From CAADGY01 sp900696665 (GTDB lineage: Bacteria; Acidobacteriota; Terriglobia; Bryobacterales; Bryobacteraceae): a stretch of 21,179 nucleotides of DNA. The notes under the pieces are model-generated. The model saw only the letters and a list, made by a program, of their open reading frames with translations, was not told the DNA's origin and searched no databases. The stretch is from positions 1 to 21,179 of the forward strand of contig JAPSFM010000091.1 in the NCBI GenBank assembly GCA_035063885.1, in the 5' to 3' direction. A program made the position numbers and the translations under genes. Shown piece by piece: positions 8,214-16,287 of the stretch. Every line of letters begins with the position of its first letter. The first letter of the stretch is position 1.

Positions 8214-9335
8214 TCAAATGTGAGCGACGTCTGCGCTCACGGGTTTGGAACCCACGGGAATCATCGTGAACAGCGCGGCGGCTTTCGTGCGCCTGGCGGT
8301 TATTGTGGGAATGCGGATGACGGCAAGATCGCCCGACACGCGGTTGAGCACAAGAGCGTACTGGTTGTCGGGGGTAATACAGATGAACTCCGGAGACGAG
8401 CCCACCGCGACCGTAGCGATTGCCCGCCGGGTCCGGATATCGAGAATCGTGACGTGACCCCAGTTGGGGTTCGTGACGAACAATAGCTGCGACGCGCTGC
8501 CTGGACGCGTAGCAGCCATAAACCCGGGAGTCCTGCCGGCGAGCGCCGTTTCGGCCACTTGCGGCGTGTTGTGGGGATAAACTACCACGACGGCATCCAT
8601 GCCCGGGCCGGTGATGAACATCTGCCCGCCGTCAGCGTTAAAGCAGAAATGTTCGGGGGATACCGCCAGCGGAAGGTGCGTTACGGTTGCTCCCGAACTG
8701 GTCTCGAAAATGGAAAGCACCCGCATAGTGCGGTCCGCAATCAATACATAGCGCCCGTCGGACCGGAACCGCAAGACCCCTGGCTCACCAGCCAGAACCA
8801 TTCGGGCTTTGGTGCGCCGGGAATCCAGGGCGACGACTTCAGCGGCGCGCAACTCCGGGTGCGACATCGCGGCGTAAAGCCCGTCGGGGGAGATGTCAAA
8901 ATCGAAAGCGCGGCCGGAGATCCGGATATGCCCTTCCGGCTTAAGCGTTTCTACGCCGATAGAGATAAGTTCCCTGGATTCACGGCACAGAAGGTAGAGG
9001 TGCGCTCCGTCCGGCGAGAGCCGCATCGAATCGGTGCGGGAATCAAGCCGCACCGTCCGCCGTACGGCAAGAGTGTCCTGTCCGATTTCGTGTACTGCGC
9101 CGGAAGCAGGTGTTAGAACGTACACGGACGGCCGGCGTGGATGAGCGATGACTTCCGACGGAGCGCCATTCACACGAATGTGGCGGACGACCGCAAAAGC
9201 CGTCAGATCGACAGCCGCCACCGCACCGCCTTCCTGGTTCGCCACAAACGCGTATCCGTCGAAGCCGTGGCCGCGCCTCCGGCCGCAGCCGGTAACGGCA
9301 AACGCACCAGCGAGAAACGATCTCCTGCTAAACAC
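8214..9335 (-). CDS. Tat-type lipoprotein with YVTN-like beta-propeller repeats
   Basis: The N-terminus carries a twin-arginine motif (SRRSFL, residues 3-8), a short Ala/Gly hydrophobic core and a lipobox, VTGC, with Cys17 as the lipidation site, so it is predicted to be a folded, exported lipoprotein. The rest is a seven-blade-like propeller with repeating SPDGAHLYLL, SPDGLYAAM, RSDGRYVLI, NADGGQMFI and TPDNQYALVL units, the pattern of YVTN/cytochrome-D1-like propellers. The ligand or activity is not evident. Such proteins often bind other envelope proteins or act as surface scaffolds (family knowledge). The start is GTG at 9335, just after an in-frame TGA on the minus strand. It is divergent from the secreted HEXXH protein, sharing a 38-base gap. 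Confidence 0.82.
   Translation of the reverse strand: MFSRRSFLAGAFAVTGCGRRRGHGFDGYAFVANQEGGAVAAVDLTAFAVVRHIRVNGAPSEVIAHPRRPSVYVLTPASGAVHEIGQDTLAVRRTVRLDSRTDSMRLSPDGAHLYLLCRESRELISIGVETLKPEGHIRISGRAFDFDISPDGLYAAMSHPELRAAEVVALDSRRTKARMVLAGEPGVLRFRSDGRYVLIADRTMRVLSIFETSSGATVTHLPLAVSPEHFCFNADGGQMFITGPGMDAVVVVYPHNTPQVAETALAGRTPGFMAATRPGSASQLLFVTNPNWGHVTILDIRTRRAIATVAVGSSPEFICITPDNQYALVLNRVSGDLAVIRIPTITARRTKAAALFTMIPVGSKPVSADVAHI
8220..8240. other. Inverted repeat at the convergent gene ends
   Basis: GTGAGCG (8220-8226) and CGCTCAC (8234-8240) form a perfect 7-bp stem with a 7-base loop, at the 3' end of the propeller gene and 17 bases after the E1 beta stop. Its position suits a bidirectional 3' end, but neither strand has a T run after the stem, so it is not a canonical intrinsic terminator. 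Confidence 0.4.
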
Positions 9336-9343
9336 CAGACATC

Positions 9344-9366
9344 ATTGTAAAAGCACGTGCTAGATT
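9344..9366. promoter_or_regulatory. Divergent promoter region with a CACGTG-centred palindrome
   Basis: The 38-base gap between two divergent exported-protein genes holds a perfect 10-bp palindrome, AGCACGTGCT (9352-9361). On the minus strand TACAAT (plus coordinates 9344-9349) ends 8 bases before the propeller GTG. On the plus strand TGCTAGATT resembles an extended -10 at 9358-9366, ending 7 bases before the GTG at 9374. The palindrome lies between and touches the two elements, so one regulator could control both genes. This is inference from layout. Confidence 0.35.
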
Positions 9367-9373
9367 GAACCAA

Positions 9374-10243
9374 GTGAAGCGGTTTCCGGCAGCCGTGGCG
9401 CTGTTCTTCCCCCTGATGGCGGCAACACACGCAGATTGGCGGGTGGAGTTGCCGCCCGCGCTTTCGGAGTGGAAGTCTGAAATCGAGGCTGCGAGCAATG
9501 GGCGGCTGATCCCCGTACGGATCTTCACCGATCCGGCCAACCGGGAGATACGGCTGCCCACGGACATTCCCGCTATCGAAGTTCTCGAGCGCTATCTCCG
9601 CGACACGGCGTTTCTCGAACAGTTCGCGCTGGCACATGCTCTAACCATCGACTATCAAGGGGTGGAAGGCCGGCTCTTTTTCGTGTTGCTGAACATGGCA
9701 CTGGCCGGAGAATGGGAAGGAGCTGAAGAAGCCCTGCTGGCGCATGAGTTCGGGCACGTGTGGTTAAACCTGAACGGCTATCCATCGCTGGCCTTCCGTG
9801 GCACCGAAGCGTGTGTGGCTCTGCATGCCAGCGACATCGTGCAGCACGAACTGTTGCGGCAGGATTTCCGGCGGCGCGGTATCGACTACGATTCCTTCTG
9901 GATCCGCAACCTGGAAAGAGCGCGTCTCGAACTCGCTTCCCGGCAGAAACAGGCGGCGCAAGAGAGTCCCTGCCGGAGACTGGCCGGGCTTACTTTGTGG
10001 ATAGACGTCCGGCTGGGGCTCACTTCACGGGAATGGGCACATCGTGATGAATTCCTGGCGGCATTGGACGGCCGCTACCCGGAATGGCGTGAACTCGCGG
10101 CAGAGCTTGCGCAACACATAGAAAAAGCGGATTTGCGCCACCGGCGCCAATACCGGGAAACCCTTGATCTCGCGGCGCGCCGGATTCAGCAGCATCTTCG
10201 TGGGAAATCCTATTCCGCTGAAACAAAAGGTTTAAATTTGTAA
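9374..10243 (+). CDS. Secreted putative zinc metallopeptidase-like protein (HEXXH)
   Basis: I do not recognise a named family. The product (289 residues from GTG 9374) begins with a typical signal peptide: Lys-Arg, a hydrophobic core AAVALFFPLMAA, and likely cleavage after THA. The mature part has LLAHEFGHVWLNLNGYPS, a clear HEXXH zinc-binding and catalytic motif (His124, Glu125, His128) inside a predicted helix. The glutamate in RGTEACVALHASDI, about 17 residues later, could be a third ligand. The C-terminal third is charged and helical. A TTG at 9365 would add three residues (MNQ); I prefer the GTG because it gives a cleaner signal peptide. No Shine-Dalgarno is evident for either. Its function could be cell-wall or protein turnover in the envelope, but nothing in the neighbourhood fixes this. 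Confidence 0.72.
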   Translation: MKRFPAAVALFFPLMAATHADWRVELPPALSEWKSEIEAASNGRLIPVRIFTDPANREIRLPTDIPAIEVLERYLRDTAFLEQFALAHALTIDYQGVEGRLFFVLLNMALAGEWEGAEEALLAHEFGHVWLNLNGYPSLAFRGTEACVALHASDIVQHELLRQDFRRRGIDYDSFWIRNLERARLELASRQKQAAQESPCRRLAGLTLWIDVRLGLTSREWAHRDEFLAALDGRYPEWRELAAELAQHIEKADLRHRRQYRETLDLAARRIQQHLRGKSYSAETKGLNL

Positions 10244-10256
10244 GGCAAAGATTTCC

Positions 10257-10262
10257 TATGAT
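10257..10262 (+). promoter_or_regulatory. Candidate -10 box upstream of mreB
   Basis: TATGAT lies about 120 bases before the mreB ATG, in the 138-base gap after the metallopeptidase-like gene. TTGTAA at 10238-10243 is 13 bases upstream, too close for an ordinary -35, and TTTAAA at 10231-10236 is 20 away, so the promoter is only tentative. It implies a leader of about 110 bases. I see no clear riboswitch or strong hairpin in that leader. Confidence 0.35.
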
Positions 10263-10381
10263 ACGCTGGAGAGGGACTGCTTCCCCCCCTGACATTCCGA
10301 ATAGTAGCCTCCGGGTGGAGCGGAGCGTGCATCCAGGCAGCAGATCCTTCGAATCTGACAGGAGTCAAAAGAAATCCATCG

Positions 10382-11407
10382 ATGAACGTCCGTTCGCTGT
10401 TCAGCCTCTTCTCATCCGATTTGGCTATCGACCTCGGCACTGCTAATACGCTGGTGTTTGCAAAGGGCAAAGGCGTGGTGGTGAACGAACCATCGATTGT
10501 CGCCATCAATAAAAACACGGGCGAAGTGGAAGCAGTCGGCAGGGAGGCCAAAGAGATGCTAGGACGCACTCCTGGCAATATCGTGGCGATCCGGCCGATG
10601 AAGGACGGTGTTATTGCCGACTTCAAAGTGACCGAGCGCATGTTGAATTACTTCATTCAGAAAGCGCACGGCCGCAAAATGCTGGTCCACCCTCGTATTG
10701 TCATCGGCGTGCCAAGCGAGATTACGCAGGTGGAAAAGCGCGCGGTCATCGATTCGGCATACCGGGCAAAGGCGAGCGAAGTGCACCTGGTGGAGCAGGC
10801 CATGGTGGCCGCCATCGGAGCGGGCCTGCCTATCACCGAACCTTCCGGCAACATGGTGGTGGACATCGGCGGCGGAACTACCGATGTGGCGGTCATCTCG
10901 CTCTCCGGCATCGTGTATTCCAGGTCGGTGCGCGTGGCAGGCAACGAGATGGACGACGCGATCATGCAGTATCTGAAGCGCAAATACAATCTGCTGATCG
11001 GGGAGCGCACGGCGGAAATCATCAAGATCCAGATCGGTTCGGCCTATCCGCTGGACAGGCCGCTCACCATGGAAGTAAAGGGGCGAAACCTGATCGAGGG
11101 AGTACCAAAAACCGTAACTATTGAAGATAAAGAGATCCGGGAGGCGCTGGGCGAATGCGTAGCCACTATCATGAACGCCATCCGCGTGGCGTTGGAACGT
11201 ACACCGCCGGAATTGAGCGCCGATATCAGCGATCGAGGCATTGTGTTGACGGGCGGAGGCGCCCTTCTCAAAAATCTGGATAAGCGTATCCGCGAGGAGA
11301 CCGGCCTTCCGGTGTCGATCGCCGAGGATCCGCTGGCTTCGGTTGTTTTGGGCACAGGTAAGATGCTGACGGATTTCAAGCTTCTTCGCCGGGTGGCAAT
11401 CGAGTAG
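10382..11407 (+). CDS. mreB: Rod-shape actin homologue MreB
   Basis: MreB is the bacterial actin that forms membrane-bound filaments and guides the elongation machinery for peptidoglycan. At 341 residues it is normal length. Nucleotide-binding signatures include DLGTANT (about 17-23), VVDIGGGTTDVAVISL and LTGGGALLKNLD. The extreme N-terminus (MNVRSLFSLFSSD) is a short amphipathic stretch of the kind that anchors MreB to the membrane. The ATG at 10382 has AGGAG at 10360-10364, 17 bases away, longer than the usual spacing, but the start agrees with family length. It is the first gene of a complete mreB-mreC-mreD-PBP2-rodA operon. Confidence 0.97.
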   Translation: MNVRSLFSLFSSDLAIDLGTANTLVFAKGKGVVVNEPSIVAINKNTGEVEAVGREAKEMLGRTPGNIVAIRPMKDGVIADFKVTERMLNYFIQKAHGRKMLVHPRIVIGVPSEITQVEKRAVIDSAYRAKASEVHLVEQAMVAAIGAGLPITEPSGNMVVDIGGGTTDVAVISLSGIVYSRSVRVAGNEMDDAIMQYLKRKYNLLIGERTAEIIKIQIGSAYPLDRPLTMEVKGRNLIEGVPKTVTIEDKEIREALGECVATIMNAIRVALERTPPELSADISDRGIVLTGGGALLKNLDKRIREETGLPVSIAEDPLASVVLGTGKMLTDFKLLRRVAIE

Positions 11408-11412
11408 AACGA

Positions 11413-11428
11413 ACGGCCGCGGGGCCGT
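11413..11428 (+). other. Perfect hairpin between mreB and mreC
   Basis: ACGGCC (11413-11418) pairs with GGCCGT (11423-11428) around a GCGG loop. It begins 5 bases after the mreB stop and occupies most of the 33-base gap. There is no T run, so it is not a standard terminator. It could stabilise the mreB 3' end or damp read-through, giving more MreB than MreC (inference). Confidence 0.45.
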
Positions 11429-11440
11429 CGCAGACGTGCA

Positions 11441-12550
11441 ATGGATTCCCTTGTTAACCGCTATCGCAATTTGACGGTCCTGGTGGTAGTGATCTTCATC
11501 CAACTGATGTTGGTGGCTTACCAGGTGAAGACGCAGCAGGATATCCGTCTGCTTCGCGTGTGGGCGGTTACGGCCGTGACACCGTTTGCGCGTGTTCTGG
11601 AGTCGGCGCGCAGCAGGACGATGGGAGCGGTAAACGATTATCTGGCGCTGGTCAATGTACGGGCGGAAAACAAGAGACTGCAGGAAGAGATCGGCAAGCT
11701 CAAGCTTGACAACCGTTTTCTTCGGAACGAACTCGCCACCGCCGACCGCGTGAAGGCGCTCACGGCTTTTCAGGGCCGTACTCCATCCCGCACCATTCCG
11801 GCAAGGATTATCGCCTCCAGTCCGGGCGCCAATTCGAGGGGATTCTACGTGAATGCGGGCTCGGGAGCGGGTGTTATGCGAGGCATGGCCGTCATCACTC
11901 CGGATGGCATTGTAGGAAAAGTGACGGCAGCCTACCCGACCGCGTCGCAGGTAATGCTGCTGACTGACCCCGAATTCGCCGCCGGCGTCGTTTCACAGAG
12001 AACCGGAATCAGGGGAACGTATAAGGGACAGGGTCACGGCACAGGGTTGATCGATTACATTCCAAACGAGCAGAAGATCGAAGTAGGTGATGTGTTCTAT
12101 ACCTCCGGAGAAGACTGGATTTTTCCGAAGGGGTTACCCGTCGGGCGAGTGACCGGCGTAAGCCGGGGCAGAACATTCCAAAATATCCAGGTGGCGCCTC
12201 TCGGGCTCGAGCATGGGCTTGAAGAGGTTCTAATCGTACTCGAGGGAGTACACCAGGAGGTCCCGCCGCCAGGAGAGCAGCCGGCGGCGGGAATGCACCT
12301 GACGCAGCCGCCGCAGGAGAATACCGGGCAATCTTTAACAGGCGCAAACGAGGCCGCCGCACGGACGGACGCCGACCGGTTGAGGCTGCGATATAAGCGC
12401 CTGGGAGAGGCCCAAGGCCACAGGTTCGGCGAAGGCGGACCCGGAACGAAGCCGCCGGACTTTAACTTGAATCCCGCTCCGGCGCCTCCAAAGCAACGCG
12501 TGCCGGCAGCGACGTCATCGGCTTCAGAGCGACCGCCGGAAGGGCGATGA
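11441..12550 (+). CDS. mreC: Rod-shape-determining protein MreC
   Basis: MreC is a bitopic periplasmic protein that activates PBP2-RodA. Residues about 11-28 form the single membrane span, followed by a coiled coil (about 70-105, with ENKRLQEEIGKLKLDNRFLR). The two-lobed beta domain contains IIASSPGANSRGFYVNAGSG, MAVITPDGIVGKV and GDVFYTSGEDWIFPKGLPVG. The core ends near residue 270. A further 100 residues are Pro/Gln/Ala/Arg-rich and probably disordered, making this protein (369 residues) longer than many MreC proteins. No good ribosome binding site precedes ATG 11441, so it may depend on upstream translation. The stop overlaps the mreD start by 4 bases. Confidence 0.94.
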   Translation: MDSLVNRYRNLTVLVVVIFIQLMLVAYQVKTQQDIRLLRVWAVTAVTPFARVLESARSRTMGAVNDYLALVNVRAENKRLQEEIGKLKLDNRFLRNELATADRVKALTAFQGRTPSRTIPARIIASSPGANSRGFYVNAGSGAGVMRGMAVITPDGIVGKVTAAYPTASQVMLLTDPEFAAGVVSQRTGIRGTYKGQGHGTGLIDYIPNEQKIEVGDVFYTSGEDWIFPKGLPVGRVTGVSRGRTFQNIQVAPLGLEHGLEEVLIVLEGVHQEVPPPGEQPAAGMHLTQPPQENTGQSLTGANEAAARTDADRLRLRYKRLGEAQGHRFGEGGPGTKPPDFNLNPAPAPPKQRVPAATSSASERPPEGR

Positions 12551-13080
12551 ACCGTTACAGCGACGAACTGTTGACGGAACTGCCGCGCCGGGGCCGGCCG
12601 TCCCGCTACCGGACCAGCGTTCTGGTGGTCGTAGCGTTAGCGGCTATCCTGTTTCAGGTTTACGTCCCTCTGTTCTTCGAGTATCTGTCGTACCTGGAAC
12701 TCCCGCTGCTCGTCACAGTCTACTTCTCCCTGATGAAGCGAAGCCCCGTATCGGGCACGTTCATCGGATGCGCGATCGGCCTGGCACAGGACTCGCTTTC
12801 GCACCACCCCATTGGGATGCTTGGTATCGTCAAGAGCCTGGTCGGCTATTTCTCCGCTTCCGTCAGCCTCCGGTTCGACGTAGATAATCCCCTGGTCCGG
12901 ATGATCCTGGCATTCTTCTTTTTCTTTTTTCACCAGTTTTTCCACTGGGTGCTCATGCGGGCGCTGCTGGGCCAGGAGATCAACTTCGATTTTGAGCAAA
13001 CGCTTCTATTTGGCTTGTTCAACGCGATTGTGGCGCTGCCGTTGTTCCACATTTTCGATAGAATGAGAAGTACGGGCTGA
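12547..13080 (+). CDS. mreD: Rod-shape-determining membrane protein MreD
   Basis: MreD is the small polytopic membrane partner of MreC. The 177-residue sequence has a short basic cytosolic N-terminus and about five hydrophobic spans, including VLVVVALAAILFQVYVPLFF, GTFIGCAIGLAQDSLSHHP, and a very Phe-rich span (ILAFFFFFFHQFFHW). The IGCAIGLAQD and HPIGMLGI region is typical of the family. It starts inside the mreC stop codon (ATGA overlap at 12547-12550), a sign of coupled translation, and precedes the PBP2 gene by 18 bases. Confidence 0.9.
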   Translation: MNRYSDELLTELPRRGRPSRYRTSVLVVVALAAILFQVYVPLFFEYLSYLELPLLVTVYFSLMKRSPVSGTFIGCAIGLAQDSLSHHPIGMLGIVKSLVGYFSASVSLRFDVDNPLVRMILAFFFFFFHQFFHWVLMRALLGQEINFDFEQTLLFGLFNAIVALPLFHIFDRMRSTG

Positions 13081-13098
13081 GAAGAAGTCCCGCCGCTC

Positions 13099-15045
13099 GT
13101 GAAAGACGTTCCAACCGAAAACAATCACGAAGAACTGCTGGATCTGCCTCCTGAGACAGAGCTGGCGCCCCCCATCCTGCCGCCGCGGCCTAAGATCAAG
13201 TTCGCCTCTGCGAAAATTGTCGCGTTCCAATATGCTGCTATCGCGGTGTTCGTGTTTCTGCTGTCGGGATTTTGGGACTTGCAGATACGCAATCCGGAAG
13301 TCTATAGCGAAGCGGCGGCACGCAACCGGATCAAAGGGATACCGATTCTCGCTCCGAGAGGCAAAATCCTCGACAGGGATGGGAGAGTGATTGTTGATAA
13401 CCGTTCCATCTTCAGCCTTCTGCTCTCGCGCGAAAATCTGAAACCGGAACACCTGGCGCCGATAGCCGAAGGTTTGAACCTGGACTATGACGATCTGCTC
13501 GAGCGTGTGAAGCGTTTTCAGTCCCGTCCGCTGTATGAGCCCATCATCATCAAGGAAGAATTGACACCCGGCGAACTCTCCTTTGTGGAAGCACACAGGG
13601 GATTTCCCGGTTTCCCGGAGATGGAATTGATCCGCGCGCAGCGGCGGCAATACCCCGAGGGTGGTATCGCGGCGCATGTCGTCGGATATGTGGGTGAGGT
13701 CAGCGACGCCGAACTGAACACGTTCGAGTTCGCAAAGTACAAGCCGGGCGACATCATCGGCAAGCAGGGAGTCGAACGCCAATACAACAGCCGCCTGATG
13801 GGCGTGGACGGGCAGCGGCAGGTGCTGGTGGACAATCGGGGGCGTGAACGGGAACTGCTGGCGATAAGAGAAGCCGTTCCGGGACAGGATCTGCAACTGA
13901 GCATCGATCTGGACCTCCAGGTTGTAGCGGAACTGGCGATGGACGGCCGCCGTGGCGCGGTCGTAGCGCTGGACCCTCGCAACGGTGAAGTACTGGCGAT
14001 GGTGAGCCGCCCCTCCTACGATCCAAACAAATTCGCTGGACGTATCAGTTCGAAGGATTGGAAGGAAATCGTCGACAACCCGGAGAACCCGCTTCTGGAC
14101 CGTGCCATCCAAGCCCAACTGGCGCCGGGCTCCACGTTCAAACCGATCATGGAGATAGCGGGTTTGGAATCCGGGGTGATCGACGACAATTTCAAAGTGC
14201 ACTGCACGGGAGGGGCGACCTTTTACGGGCACTATTTCCGGTGCTGGCAACGGCGCGGGCATGGCATCGTAGACGTCCATAAGGCGTTGGTGCAGTCTTG
14301 CGATGTCTTCTTTTACAATGTCGGCAACCGGCTGGGTATCGACGGCATCGCAGCGTGGGCGGAGAAACTCGGCCTGGGCAAGCCGACCGGTATCGACCTG
14401 CCCCACGAAGCAGTCGGCATTGTTCCCTCCACCGAGTGGAAGATGAAAACCTTCCGCCAGAAATGGTACGCCGGAGAGACGATCTCCGTCGCCATCGGCC
14501 AGGGTGCGCTCACGGTTACTCCCCTGCAACTTGCTCGTGCGATCGGCGGAATTGCGACCGGAGGCGTGCTGGTGCAGCCTCACCTTGTGAAAGAGCAGAC
14601 CCGGGGGGAGCCTGCAAAGCGCCTGGACTTCAATATCGATCATGTTAACCAGGTGATTTACGGCATGTATGGCGTGGTGAACGAAGGAGGTGGCACCGGC
14701 GCCAGGGCCAGACTGGTGGGCTACGATGTGTGCGGAAAAACGGGAACGGCGCAGCTTGCCTCCAACGCCGTGCTACAAGGAACCAAACTGGGCCGCGAGT
14801 TGAAAGACAACGCGTGGTTTGTGGCGTTCGCCCCACGGATATCGCCCGAGATCGTGGTATCGGTTCTGTTTGAGGGAGGCGAGCACGGCTCGGCGGCTGG
14901 GTCTATCGCACGCGATGTCCTGAAGGCATATTTCGACAAAAAATTGAGGAAAGAAGCGGACCGGAAGCAGTTGGCGCTGAACAATCTGCAAGACAGCTTG
15001 CTGTTCGCTCCCGGCGCCGTCCGTTTCCGGCAGGAGGAGCGTTAG
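13099..15045 (+). CDS. mrdA: Penicillin-binding protein 2 (elongation transpeptidase)
   Basis: This is the class B transpeptidase that cross-links peptidoglycan in the elongasome with RodA. The 648-residue sequence has a cytosolic acidic and proline-rich N-terminus, a membrane span at about 42-62, and the pedestal domain starting with ARGKILDRDGRVIVDNR. The transpeptidase domain carries the active-site serine in S345-T-F-K348, the second motif S400-C-D402 and the third motif K547-T-G549 within CGKTGTAQ. The start is GTG at 13099, 18 bases after mreD; its ribosome binding site is modest (AGAAGAAG). The final 40 residues extend past the catalytic domain and are charged. The length is normal for PBP2. 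Confidence 0.95.
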   Translation: MKDVPTENNHEELLDLPPETELAPPILPPRPKIKFASAKIVAFQYAAIAVFVFLLSGFWDLQIRNPEVYSEAAARNRIKGIPILAPRGKILDRDGRVIVDNRSIFSLLLSRENLKPEHLAPIAEGLNLDYDDLLERVKRFQSRPLYEPIIIKEELTPGELSFVEAHRGFPGFPEMELIRAQRRQYPEGGIAAHVVGYVGEVSDAELNTFEFAKYKPGDIIGKQGVERQYNSRLMGVDGQRQVLVDNRGRERELLAIREAVPGQDLQLSIDLDLQVVAELAMDGRRGAVVALDPRNGEVLAMVSRPSYDPNKFAGRISSKDWKEIVDNPENPLLDRAIQAQLAPGSTFKPIMEIAGLESGVIDDNFKVHCTGGATFYGHYFRCWQRRGHGIVDVHKALVQSCDVFFYNVGNRLGIDGIAAWAEKLGLGKPTGIDLPHEAVGIVPSTEWKMKTFRQKWYAGETISVAIGQGALTVTPLQLARAIGGIATGGVLVQPHLVKEQTRGEPAKRLDFNIDHVNQVIYGMYGVVNEGGGTGARARLVGYDVCGKTGTAQLASNAVLQGTKLGRELKDNAWFVAFAPRISPEIVVSVLFEGGEHGSAAGSIARDVLKAYFDKKLRKEADRKQLALNNLQDSLLFAPGAVRFRQEER

Positions 15046-15048
15046 GCA

Positions 15049-16146
15049 GTGGCAGGCGCACGCTACCGCACGGTGCGGGACCTTGACTGGACGCTCCTGG
15101 TGCTAACGGCGTTTATCTGTGTGCTGGGCATCATGCAGATCTACAGCGCCACGCACAACACAATTTGGGAGGATGCGTGGTGGAAACAGATTATTTATGT
15201 AATCGCCGGGACCGCGGTGATGTATGCCGTGGCCAAGATCGATTACCAGGTCCTTCTAACGCACGTTCCGGTTTTTTACATCCTTTCGATTGCATCGCTG
15301 CTGCTGACTTTCGTTGTAGGGCGCCAGGTGTTTGGATCGAGGCGATGGATTCCGCTTGTGGGAGGTTTTCATCTTCAGGTCTCGGAATTCGTGAAGCTGG
15401 TGATAATATTGGTGATAGCCCGGTATATCACGGATGTCCGGAAAGACAGGTTGGATGTCATTGACCTGTTGAAACTCGGCGGGTTGGTGGGTGTTCCCAT
15501 GCTGCTGGTGATGAGGCAGCCCGATCTGGGAACAAGTCTGACCTATATGCCCGCTCTGGTAGTGGGAGTATTTCTGGCCGGGCTGCGCTGGCAGTACATG
15601 GTAGCGATCACATTGATTTTCCTGATGATTCTGCCTATTGGATGGTATTTTCTCAAGGACTATCAGAAGGCGCGGCTGGTGACGTTCATGGATCCCGATG
15701 AGGACCCCCGTGGTTCGGGATACCAGGTGATCCAGTCGCGGATCGCGGTCGGAAACGGGGGCATTTGGGGCCGGGGAGTGACGCAGGGAACACAGACGCA
15801 ACTGCGGTTTCTTCCCGTGCCGCACACGGATTTTATATTTTCGGCTTTCGCTGAAGAGCATGGATTTGTCGGAGTGCTGGTAGGGTTGGGGTTGTATTTG
15901 ATGCTGATTCTACAGATCGTTCAAAACGCCCAATCGGCCGTAGACCGCTCCGGCATGTATATCTGTATGGGAGCCGCGGCGATGCTGCTTTTTCACGTTC
16001 TTGTGAATGTGGGAATGGTGGTGGGGCGCATGCCGGTTGCAGGAATACCGCTGCCGTTGATGAGTGCCGGCGGCTCAAATACACTTTCGACCTTTATGTT
16101 GCTGGGGCTGGTTCATAGTGTCCGGCTCCGCAGACTTACGAATTAA
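15049..16146 (+). CDS. rodA: Rod-shape SEDS glycosyltransferase RodA
   Basis: RodA is the SEDS-family peptidoglycan polymerase that works with PBP2. The 365-residue sequence has about ten membrane spans. Family signatures include LGIMQIYSAT near the start, the QPDLGTSLTY segment, GSGYQVIQSRIAVGNGGIWGRG, and PHTDFIFSAFAEEHGFVG, in which Asp261 occupies the catalytic position. GMVVGRMPVAGIPLPLMSAGGS lies near the end. The start is GTG at 15049, three bases after the PBP2 stop, with AGGAGGAG inside the end of the PBP2 gene as its ribosome binding site. It is the last recognisable gene of the mre operon; a 402-base gap follows. Confidence 0.96.
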   Translation: MAGARYRTVRDLDWTLLVLTAFICVLGIMQIYSATHNTIWEDAWWKQIIYVIAGTAVMYAVAKIDYQVLLTHVPVFYILSIASLLLTFVVGRQVFGSRRWIPLVGGFHLQVSEFVKLVIILVIARYITDVRKDRLDVIDLLKLGGLVGVPMLLVMRQPDLGTSLTYMPALVVGVFLAGLRWQYMVAITLIFLMILPIGWYFLKDYQKARLVTFMDPDEDPRGSGYQVIQSRIAVGNGGIWGRGVTQGTQTQLRFLPVPHTDFIFSAFAEEHGFVGVLVGLGLYLMLILQIVQNAQSAVDRSGMYICMGAAAMLLFHVLVNVGMVVGRMPVAGIPLPLMSAGGSNTLSTFMLLGLVHSVRLRRLTN

Positions 16147-16168
16147 CAACGCGTTTGAGGCGTTAGGT

Positions 16169-16183
16169 CCCGAGGTTCTCGGG
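16169..16183 (+). other. GC-rich hairpin after rodA
   Basis: CCCGAG (16169-16174) pairs with CTCGGG (16178-16183) around a GTT loop, 22 bases after the rodA stop. A following G adds a possible wobble pair. No T run follows, so termination here would be inefficient or factor-dependent. It may mark the end of the mre operon or an attenuation or processing point before the RNase gene. Confidence 0.35.
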
Positions 16184-16287
16184 GAAGAACGGATTCGGTT
16201 TATTAACCAGGTTCAGGAAGCTGGCCGCGGCAGGGAACGGGGCAGTGTTTACAGGCCCCACAGCCGGGGAGCAAGGCTTGTCGGGTT

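Noticed and set aside
8220..8240. Intrinsic terminator at the convergent ends of the E1 beta and propeller genes
   Set aside because: The stem is perfect but neither strand carries a T run, so I kept it only as an inverted repeat.
13006..14643. Long open frame (545 codons) on the minus strand opposite the PBP2 gene
   Set aside because: It lies antisense to a clear PBP2 with intact active-site motifs, and its His/Arg/Gln-rich product resembles no protein. It is a shadow of high-GC codon bias.
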